A stretch of 15,814 nt of DNA from JBCDHN01 sp964351855 (lineage in GTDB: Bacteria > Verrucomicrobiota > Verrucomicrobiia > Verrucomicrobiales > DEV007): the NCBI GenBank assembly GCA_964351855.1, contig CAYGQD010000166.1, forward strand, positions 1-15,814. The letters are read 5' to 3'. The translations under genes and the position numbers were made by a program. Every line of letters starts with the position of its first letter. Within the stretch, counting starts at the first letter, position 1. The notes beneath the pieces are model-generated. The model was given only the letters and a program-made list of their open reading frames with translations. It did not search any database and had not been told where the DNA came from. Below, piece after piece: positions 6,343-12,620 of the stretch.

Positions 6343-6855
6343 ATGAAACTGAACTACAATCTACCAGTCACCTTCCGGAGGCGCTTCGCGGTTTCCGGAT
6401 TTCTCATCGCGATCCTTGGGTTCCAATTCGGGTTTACCGCTCGGGCAGAAGAGGATGCCATCGCCCGGCTTCGGGATCCCATCCAATGGGAGGGCGATGT
6501 CACGTCGGCCTACACCCTGGGGATCGAGAAGGACTTACCCGTCGTGGTCGTCTTCGTCAGTCCGGTGCCGGTGAATGCCCGGTTCTCGAACGAACTACGG
6601 TCCCACGTCTTTTCCGCCGATTTTCAGGTCCTGGCGGGCAAAGCCGTGTTTGTCCTGGCCGAGCCGGCAAATGACGAGATGGCGCGGAAGGTTTTCGAGC
6701 GGCTTGAGCAAAACCGCTACCCGTCGGTCTCGGTGCTGGAACCCAACTCCGAGCGGATCGTCGAGATTGGCCGCTATGAAGGTTGCCCGGAAGTAGCTGA
6801 CCTGGTCCGGCATTTGGAGCGTTGGATCGGGCAGTATGAGAGGGCGGATTCCTAA
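6343..6855 (+). CDS. exported thioredoxin-fold-like protein lacking CxxC
   Basis: A 170-residue product with a signal peptide at residues about 12-36 (FAVSGFLIAILGFQFGFTARA). The mature part follows a thioredoxin-like order: a helix ending in EKDLPVVVVFVSP (strand leading to the active-site loop), then helix FSNELRSHVFS, strand AVFVLAEP, helix DEMARKVFERL, and NRYPSVSVLEP, where Pro127 would be the cis-Pro. GRYEGCPEVADLVRHLERW forms the last helix. The usual CxxC after the first strand is replaced by SPVPVN, so a redox role is unlikely; it would be a binding or structural variant. The only Cys is at 148. GGGGAG upstream of ATG 6343 is a good ribosome site. Another small gene follows 25 nt downstream. 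Confidence 0.6.
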   Translation: MKLNYNLPVTFRRRFAVSGFLIAILGFQFGFTARAEEDAIARLRDPIQWEGDVTSAYTLGIEKDLPVVVVFVSPVPVNARFSNELRSHVFSADFQVLAGKAVFVLAEPANDEMARKVFERLEQNRYPSVSVLEPNSERIVEIGRYEGCPEVADLVRHLERWIGQYERADS

Positions 6856-6880
6856 TCGTGAAGCGAACCAAATCCTTACC

Positions 6881-7123
6881 ATGAAATCGTTCACTCCTTT
6901 CATTCAAGCCATCGTCTTCGGGATCTGTTGTTTGCTGGCTAACGCCTTCCTTCGGGATGCCGACCCAGCTGCTCCGGAGCACTTCAAGGTGATCCTCGCA
7001 CTTCTGACCTTCACCACGATGGGGGTGTTCCGCACCACGAATCTGATGGGTTGCCTGCTCCTTGCGGGCGCCGGGATGTTCCTGGCCTCGTTTCCCTTTC
7101 TCTGGATGCAAGCCTCCCTCTGA
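6881..7123 (+). CDS. small membrane protein
   Basis: An 80-residue, strongly hydrophobic product starting at ATG 6881 (MKSFTPFIQA). Membrane segments lie at residues about 8-24 (IQAIVFGICCLLANAF) and about 54-74 (LMGCLLLAGAGMFLASF). A third possible one is at 35-51 (FKVILALLTFTTMGVF). An in-frame earlier start at 6836 would overlap the preceding gene and add a polar tail, so I prefer 6881. The family is unknown. It follows the thioredoxin-like gene by 25 nt and is probably co-transcribed with it. It lies 63 nt before the sigma factor gene. Confidence 0.55.
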   Translation: MKSFTPFIQAIVFGICCLLANAFLRDADPAAPEHFKVILALLTFTTMGVFRTTNLMGCLLLAGAGMFLASFPFLWMQASL

Positions 7124-7152
7124 TGCGCCCGATTCCACCCCATCATTTCCGG

Positions 7153-7181
7153 TTGAACCCGGACCCGCGTCTGGCTAGACT
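7153..7181 (+). promoter_or_regulatory. possible promoter of the sigma factor gene
   Basis: TTGAAC, a 17-nt spacer and TAGACT match four of six bases in each of the -35 and -10 consensus boxes. Transcription would start within a base or two of the ATG at 7187, implying a leaderless message. A match of this quality can arise by chance. Confidence 0.3.
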
Positions 7182-7186
7182 GAGGC

Positions 7187-7804
7187 ATGCGGGATGTTCA
7201 GGATCTTCCTCCGCTGGCCGAGCTACGGTCTCTCGATCCCAGGGCCAGCCAACGGGCCTGGGCTCTGGCCTTTCCGCTGCTCTGGAAGATGGGGATGAAG
7301 ATTGCCTCGATGCGGCTGGCAGGTGCTTCGCGCGAGGAAGATCGGCGAGACGCGGTCCACACCGCCATCATCCAATTGAACAACGGCCTTCTCGGGGTGC
7401 GCATGGATGGGGGCGATTCCGAGGCCAAGAGTTTCCAAAACGTCCAGACGACCGATGAACTTCGCCGCTTGTTTTACTGCATCGTGCGAGCCCGGCTCGC
7501 TGACATCCTCCGCCGCGAACGCGTCCCCATGACCTCCCTCGATCAGAACCACTTGGCCGAGAGCCTTCCCGCAGAGAACTCTTCCTCGAATCCGGATCTT
7601 CTGGGGCTCTGGTCGTTGGTCGAGAAATTGCGCCCGCCCAAGCCCGAGGTGTTCACCGCGCACTACCTGGAGGGCTATTCCACGGACGAGATTGCGGAGC
7701 GGTTCGGGATGAGCCGAAACACGGTTGTCAGCCATTTCCGCCGTGGGCTGATGTCCCTGCGGAAGATGATGAACGAAGAAGAGGAGGAGAAGACCCATGC
7801 CTGA
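7187..7804 (+). CDS. ECF-like RNA polymerase sigma factor
   Basis: A 205-residue protein with the layout of a group 4 (extracytoplasmic function) sigma factor. Region 2 is at residues about 25-115 and includes FYCIVRARLADILRRER, the -10 binding helix area. A short linker follows, and region 4 at residues about 140-195 holds the helix-turn-helix YSTDEIAERFGMSRNTVVSHFRRGL. The protein would direct RNA polymerase to a small set of promoters, released when its anti-sigma partner is inactivated. The tail is very acidic (NEEEEEKTHA). The stop overlaps the next gene by 8 nt (CATGCCTGA), the translationally coupled order typical of sigma/anti-sigma pairs. Region 2 is divergent, so similarity is clearest in region 4. 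Confidence 0.85.
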   Translation: MRDVQDLPPLAELRSLDPRASQRAWALAFPLLWKMGMKIASMRLAGASREEDRRDAVHTAIIQLNNGLLGVRMDGGDSEAKSFQNVQTTDELRRLFYCIVRARLADILRRERVPMTSLDQNHLAESLPAENSSSNPDLLGLWSLVEKLRPPKPEVFTAHYLEGYSTDEIAERFGMSRNTVVSHFRRGLMSLRKMMNEEEEEKTHA

Positions 7805-8474
7805 GGATCCATTGACCGAAGCAGAGATCCTGGCCACGCTCGATGCCTTGGGCGAATTATCCGGGGAAGATGAGGAACGTCTCCGGCGCGCCTTGGCGGA
7901 GAATCCGGAGTTGGCCGAGGAACATGCGAGGCTGCGCGATCTCTCGGCTTCCTTGACCGACTCGGCGCTCCCTTTGGCTGCGGCATCTTCGGATGAGGCG
8001 ATTCCCGCCGAGTTGCTGGCGTCCCTGGAACAAAACCGCGCTGAAGCTCTGCGCGACGAGGCTCAATCCGAAAACGAGAGCCCCAAGAAGGTGATCCCGT
8101 TTCCCGGCGGGTTCTCCATCCCGGTCTGGTTCGCGGCGGCGGCGGCTCTGGTGCTTCTCGCCGCGCTCGTGCGGGTTTTCCTTCCCGGGGAAGACTCCAC
8201 TGGGCCCAAACTCCAGCCCGTCTTTGCGATGCATACGGAGGCGCTCGACCTGGCCCGCAACTATACGGTGCTGCAGAGCAAAAGCATCGGCGGAGACCCG
8301 ATTCTACCCTCTTACCACGACCAACTCGTCGCTCATCTCCGCTACCTGGAAGAAGCGGGTCAGACTGGAAAAGGCTTGGAAATCCTGGATGCCCTTCCCG
8401 CAACTGCCCAAGAACTGGAGATGTTTCAGCAGCTCCGCCAGCAATTTACCCCACCCGAATCACTACCACGTTAA
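7797..8474 (+). CDS. membrane-anchored anti-sigma-like protein
   Basis: A 225-residue protein with the anti-sigma layout. An N-terminal cytoplasmic helical domain (residues 1-60; ILATLDALGELSGEDEERL, then ENPELAEEHARL) is followed by a linker, one membrane helix at about 107-129 (SIPVWFAAAAALVLLAALVR) and a periplasmic domain of about 95 residues. There is no His-x3-Cys-x2-Cys zinc motif, so it is not a ZAS-type anti-sigma. The helical 'ENPELAEE' pattern resembles other non-zinc anti-sigma factors. The periplasmic part (YLEEAGQTGKGLEILDALPA) looks like a short helical, TPR-like hairpin. The 8-nt overlap with the sigma gene and the 12-nt gap to the caspase gene support one operon. Confidence 0.7.
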   Translation: MPEDPLTEAEILATLDALGELSGEDEERLRRALAENPELAEEHARLRDLSASLTDSALPLAAASSDEAIPAELLASLEQNRAEALRDEAQSENESPKKVIPFPGGFSIPVWFAAAAALVLLAALVRVFLPGEDSTGPKLQPVFAMHTEALDLARNYTVLQSKSIGGDPILPSYHDQLVAHLRYLEEAGQTGKGLEILDALPATAQELEMFQQLRQQFTPPESLPR

Positions 8475-8486
8475 CCGTTCCCCGTC

Positions 8487-10571
8487 ATGAGTCCCCGCCC
8501 TGTCAAACAGCTGTCCAGCCTCATTTGCCTTTTGGCCATTCCCCTTCTCGCGGCCGTCCTTCATGCGGAGGAACGCACGGCTTTTGTCCTTTGTGTTTCG
8601 GACTACCGGGGAACGGGGACCGAAGCGATTTCGTCACTGCCCGGAACGGGGAGGGATCGCGAACTGATGGTTCATGCCCTGACGGAGGCCGGTTTTGACG
8701 TGACCGCCCTGACCGATCCCACTCGGGAGGAAGCGGTCGCTGGAATCCGGGCCTACCTGGAGAAGCTGCGTCAGGGGCGGGGAGCCGGTCTCTTCTATTT
8801 CTCTGGCCACGGAGCCGTCTTTGAGGGGGCGAACTATCTCGTCCTGGGCCGCGCGCCGATCCGGAGCGGAGAGGATCTTGCCTGGACGTCGTTGGCCGCA
8901 CAGGAAGTCCTCGAAGCGATGGAGGCGACCGGAGCCGAGCCGCGGATCCTCCTGCTCGATTGCTGCCGCAACAACCCTTTTGAACCGGATAATCTCTTCG
9001 CGACGCTGACGTCCGCCAAGTTAAAGGGCGGTTCCTACATCAGCTACGCGGCTCCGGAAGGCAACGTCTCCGCCGCGACCGAGACCGGAAGTCTCTTCAC
9101 CTTGGCGTATTGCCGCCAGATGGCGAAGGAAGGGGCCTCCCTCTTCGACGTCCATACCCGCGTGGCCCGCGAAGTGTTCGAGCAAATTGGCCGGACTCCG
9201 CCCCAGGTTGCGGCTCTGCGCCAGTCCTGGAGTTACCACCCCTTTGCTCCCGCGGCGACGGTCAGACCCGCGGAGCTTCTTCCCGGAGACCTTCGGCTGT
9301 TCGGGGGCCTCCCCTTCGCCTGGTGTCCGCCGGGCGAATTCCTCATGGGAGCTTCTCCTCAAGAATCCAGCCAGGAGGTCATGGCGCCCGCCGCCACCAG
9401 GGTGAAGCTGACCCACGGCTTCTGGATGAGCCAGACGGAGGTAACCCAGTCTCAGTGGGAGGAGGTGATGGGAGTGACCGTGGGGCGAGACCCGGCGCTC
9501 CTCCGAGTCGAACGCGAGAAGGGCACCAAACCAGGCCCCTGGGCCACGAGTTGGGAAACCTCCGCCTATCCCATGGTCGGGGTGACCTGGGAAGAGGCGG
9601 TCACCTTCTGCCACCGTCTCAACCAGGCTCTCAAAGACGAACTCCCCCCTGGAATGCGCTTCAATCTTCCTTCCGAAGCCCAATGGGAATACGCCTGCCG
9701 CGCCGGGACGACGACGGCTTACGGATTCGGGGATGATCCGAAACGGTTGACCGATTTCGCTACCGTCCAAACGGATCGCTTCCAGCTTGACGATGGAATC
9801 GATCTCGCCTCAATCGACGATGCGCCCTGGAGAAAGCCCTCCCTGATTTCCGATCTCAAACCGGCCCCGGCGACCGGCTTGAACCCTCCCTTCCTTCTAC
9901 CTCAAGGTGGCTCGCTGCCGGACCTCCTGATTCCGCCATCGGAGACCATGAATCGGCTGCGCACCCTGCAAGAACTCGGCAGCGACGACTTGCGTCCCGA
10001 CCTTCGGGAGGAACTGATCGATCTGACGGCAACGCCGAAGACTCCCGAGCAACCCAGCGAGAAGCCGCAGGCCGCGACACAGCTACCGCTTCTCTCCGAA
10101 CGCAAACCCGTCAGTCTCGCTCCATCCATCCCCCGGATCCGGCAACACCGGACCAACGACTGGCTCCTTTACGATCTGCACGGTAATGTGGCCGAGTGGT
10201 GTCTCGATTCCCCCTCATCAGTCGGCGATGTTCTGCGGGAACTGGAGTTGAAGAAAAAGAACATCCTGGAGGATCCTGTGCATCTGGGTGGTTCTTCCGA
10301 ACTCCAGCGCATCGTTCGCGGCGGAAGCTTCCGTTCCCCGGCTCGCGAATGCCGCTCCTGGTCGCGGAGCCATCGGCAGGCGGACGCCACCCATGACGAT
10401 CTCGGCTTCCGCATCGTCCTCGGTTTCACCGAAGTGCCGGAAGTGCCCGGGTTTCCGAAGCACCCCGCACCGGAAGCGATCCCGGGCTTCAAGTTGAGCC
10501 GAATGGCGTCTGAACTGGACCTCGATCTCTTGCAGTATGAGTCGCACGTCATTCGCCTCGACCAAAAATAG
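8487..10571 (+). CDS. exported caspase (C14)-FGE/sulfatase-modifying-factor fusion protein
   Basis: A 694-residue protein. Residues 1-27 are a signal peptide (LSSLICLLAIPLLAAVLHA). Residues about 30-250 are a caspase/metacaspase-like C14 peptidase domain: TAFVLCVSDYRG, the dyad His108 in FYFSGHG, and Cys160 in LLLDCCRNNPF. Residues about 270-648 are an FGE/SUMF1-type domain: FAWCPPGEFLMG, FWMSQTEVTQSQW, YPMVGVTWEEAVTFC, FNLPSEAQWEYACRAG, DLHGNVAEWC, RGGSFRSPARECRS and DDLGFRIV. About 140 Pro-rich residues (413-555) interrupt the FGE core between YGFGD and NDWLLYDLHGN. Of the two Cys that true formylglycine-generating enzymes carry after RGGS, only the second is present (Cys622), so this is probably a binding or structural FGE fold. 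The signal peptide places the protease outside the cytoplasm, consistent with control by an envelope-sensing sigma system. Confidence 0.85.
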   Translation: MSPRPVKQLSSLICLLAIPLLAAVLHAEERTAFVLCVSDYRGTGTEAISSLPGTGRDRELMVHALTEAGFDVTALTDPTREEAVAGIRAYLEKLRQGRGAGLFYFSGHGAVFEGANYLVLGRAPIRSGEDLAWTSLAAQEVLEAMEATGAEPRILLLDCCRNNPFEPDNLFATLTSAKLKGGSYISYAAPEGNVSAATETGSLFTLAYCRQMAKEGASLFDVHTRVAREVFEQIGRTPPQVAALRQSWSYHPFAPAATVRPAELLPGDLRLFGGLPFAWCPPGEFLMGASPQESSQEVMAPAATRVKLTHGFWMSQTEVTQSQWEEVMGVTVGRDPALLRVEREKGTKPGPWATSWETSAYPMVGVTWEEAVTFCHRLNQALKDELPPGMRFNLPSEAQWEYACRAGTTTAYGFGDDPKRLTDFATVQTDRFQLDDGIDLASIDDAPWRKPSLISDLKPAPATGLNPPFLLPQGGSLPDLLIPPSETMNRLRTLQELGSDDLRPDLREELIDLTATPKTPEQPSEKPQAATQLPLLSERKPVSLAPSIPRIRQHRTNDWLLYDLHGNVAEWCLDSPSSVGDVLRELELKKKNILEDPVHLGGSSELQRIVRGGSFRSPARECRSWSRSHRQADATHDDLGFRIVLGFTEVPEVPGFPKHPAPEAIPGFKLSRMASELDLDLLQYESHVIRLDQK

Positions 10572-10661
10572 GCTCTTCTGCAATCATCGACACCTTCATC
10601 GCGATGGGTGGGGGTATGAACACACCCTCATCTCTCCTCCGGCCTCGCCGTCATCATCCTG

Positions 10662-11057
10662 TTGGCGCTTTCTTCCTGCGACGAAGCGCCTTCCAAAGAG
10701 GATACCGGATTCCACCTCCTCGAGCAGCACCTCACCGGCTCCTGGATCATCCGAACGGGACCGGACACCTCGGAAACCCTCTTCTTCGAGCCGCGCGATC
10801 GTTTCGGCACCGGAATCCTGACTGAAGTCCAGTGGACAGCAGGTAAGCTCGCCCGTCACCAGAGTGGCACCTACCGCTTCCATCACAATCCCCTCCTTCC
10901 TTCGGGAGAGAAGGTTCAACTCGTGGTGAACCTCCACGATGCCTATGGAGACAAAGAACGCACCTTCACGATCCGCTCTCTCAACAAACAGTCCCTCACC
11001 CTGGGCGGGCTAGGGATGCCGCAGACCTTCGTCTACCAACGAAACGTCGCCGAATGA
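10662..11057 (+). CDS. putative small lipoprotein with disrupted leader
   Basis: The frame reads VIILLALSSC followed by Asp-Glu, a lipoprotein signal end with lipobox ALSSC, and then a mature part of about 126 residues. This has a beta-rich pattern: LTGSWIIRTGPDTSETLFFEP, then SGTYRFHHNPLL and FTIRSLNKQSLTLGGLG. It resembles small lipocalin-like 'cost-of-function' lipoproteins, but I assign no family. The start is a problem. The given TTG start leaves too short a signal, and upstream the frame meets TGA at 10617. An ATG at 10616 with a G-rich ribosome site (GGGTGGGGGT) reads MNTPSSLL in the neighbouring frame; one extra base would join the two. Either a frameshift, a sequencing error or a rare start applies. 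It follows the caspase gene and probably shares its operon. Confidence 0.6.
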   Translation: MALSSCDEAPSKEDTGFHLLEQHLTGSWIIRTGPDTSETLFFEPRDRFGTGILTEVQWTAGKLARHQSGTYRFHHNPLLPSGEKVQLVVNLHDAYGDKERTFTIRSLNKQSLTLGGLGMPQTFVYQRNVAE

Positions 11058-11154
11058 ACGGACCCGCGATTCAGAGCTTTGGACGAATACCGATCGCTTC
11101 ACGCCGCCATTGAGCGTCCGGTCGAGGAACCGTTGGAGTTGGAATCCGGCGATC

Positions 11155-12573
11155 TCAAGAGGCGCGCCTGCGAACATACGCGGCGATCACCCCGGCCGGC
11201 TCGGCCGCAAAATCCTCCCCCGTCTCCACTTCCCAAAATGATCCACCCAGCTCTTCCCGGGAGAGTTCCAAGGCCGGATTTCCGTGAAGGTAAAGTTCTT
11301 CCAGGAGGGTCAGGTTCGCGGTGGAATCCGGCAGGCTTTGCAGGTCGTTCTCTTCGACGTTGAGGATGCAAAGACTGGCCAGCTTCCCAATCGAATCCGG
11401 GAGTCGTTCGAGCTGATTCCGGGAGAGATTTAGTTCAGCCAAAACGGGCAGGTCTCCCAGGGTTTCGGGTAGGCACCGAAGAAAGTTCCGGGAAAGATTC
11501 AACCGTTTTGAATTCACCAAAGAACCGATCTCCGGAGGAAGTTCGGTCAGGCGATTCATCTCCAAATTCAGCTCCTCCAGCCGAGCCATCTTTGCCAGAG
11601 AACCGTCAATATGCTCGACGAGATTTTCCCGGAGGTTCAGCGCTTTCAGTTCAACGAATCCTTCCAGATGCGACACGGTTCGGATTCTGTTTTCCGAGAG
11701 ATGGAGCTGCTCCAAGGCGCGGCAGGTTTCCAAGACTTGCCAGCAATCCTCCGTGAGCTGGTTTCCCGAGAGTTGCAGCTCCAAGAGTCGAGGCAGATTT
11801 CCCAAGCTCTCGGGGAGACTCCCGTAGCCCAAACCGCATCCGATTGCCAAGAAGCGCTCCAAGGCGGTCAGGCGATCGATCTCTGAAGGGATGTCGCACA
11901 ATGGACCGTAGGAAAGATCCAGCTGTTTCAGATTCGGAAGTTCCGTCACCCAAACCGGGAATTGAGCAAAGTGGTGCCCGGTCAGAGCGAGGGACTCCAG
12001 TTGCTTCAGATTTCCCAGCGAAGGGGGGAACTCCCGCAAGGGGCTGAAGAGCACCCGAAGTTCCTTGAGCCGCGGGCAACGAGACAGCGATTCCGGTAGG
12101 GCGTCCCGATGGTTGTCGGAATCCACATACCGCTCTAAGGCGGGGAGTTCCGGAAGCCAATCGGGGATCGGACAGTCAGGGTTCTCTTCTATCTTGAGCG
12201 CCCGCAGAGACTCCAGATCGTTTAACCATTCCGGGAGACGGAGCAGACCCGTGTCGGAAATCGTGAGTTCTTCCAGGGATCGCATTCGCCGCATCCACTC
12301 CGGGAGTTCCGCCAGGGGAAAACCGCCAAGATGGAGAGTGCGGAGAGTTTGAAACGCTTCCAACCACTCCGGAAGATCAATCGGATTTCCACGTTTCCCG
12401 TCAGCCGTCAGGGAGAGCTTCTCCAGTTGGCTGGAGAGTTCCCGGAGAGAAATGGGCACATCCCTTTCTGGAAGGTGTAAGAAAAGAGCAGCGTCCCCAT
12501 GCTCCTTGGCTTGGGCAATGGATTCTTCCGCCTGCTGGCGCCAGTTGTAGGTGTTCATCGCGGTGAAATTCAT
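11155..12573 (-). CDS. leucine-rich-repeat protein
   Basis: A 472-residue protein with no signal peptide or membrane segment. After a 45-residue helical N-terminus (NWRQQAEESIAQAKEHGDA) come about 17 leucine-rich repeats, mostly of 23 residues, from about residue 48 to 440. The typical unit is LxxLxLxxNxLxxLPxxLxxLxx, as in LAELNLSRNQLERLPDSIGK. Middle repeats are degenerate, for example LERFLAIGCGLGYGSLPESL, and one (CWQVLETCRA) lacks the LP step. The final repeat ends HGNPALELSREELGG, and a short tail (EPAGVIAAYVRRRAS) resembles the linker that leads into the ROC GTPase of LRR-ROC proteins, but no GTPase follows. LRR solenoids bind proteins; the partner is unknown. It is preceded by the FAD oxidoreductase gene with a 47-nt gap and converges with the lipoprotein gene. 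Confidence 0.85.
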   Translation of the reverse strand: MNFTAMNTYNWRQQAEESIAQAKEHGDAALFLHLPERDVPISLRELSSQLEKLSLTADGKRGNPIDLPEWLEAFQTLRTLHLGGFPLAELPEWMRRMRSLEELTISDTGLLRLPEWLNDLESLRALKIEENPDCPIPDWLPELPALERYVDSDNHRDALPESLSRCPRLKELRVLFSPLREFPPSLGNLKQLESLALTGHHFAQFPVWVTELPNLKQLDLSYGPLCDIPSEIDRLTALERFLAIGCGLGYGSLPESLGNLPRLLELQLSGNQLTEDCWQVLETCRALEQLHLSENRIRTVSHLEGFVELKALNLRENLVEHIDGSLAKMARLEELNLEMNRLTELPPEIGSLVNSKRLNLSRNFLRCLPETLGDLPVLAELNLSRNQLERLPDSIGKLASLCILNVEENDLQSLPDSTANLTLLEELYLHGNPALELSREELGGSFWEVETGEDFAAEPAGVIAAYVRRRAS

Positions 12574-12620
12574 GGTAGCACCACGGTCAATCGTCTCCCG
12601 CGAGAATTTGATTGCAGTCT

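Noticed and set aside
9021..9770. Minus-strand open frame of 249 codons inside the caspase-FGE gene
   Set aside because: The plus strand carries well-conserved caspase and FGE motifs across the same bases; the minus frame is Gly/Arg/Pro-rich shadow sequence.
8487..10571. Calling the FGE part a sulfatase-activating enzyme
   Set aside because: One of the two catalytic Cys is missing, no sulfatase gene is in the window, and the domain is fused to a caspase.
11058..11154. Bidirectional terminator between the convergent lipoprotein and LRR genes
   Set aside because: No stem of useful length followed by a T-run was found on either strand.
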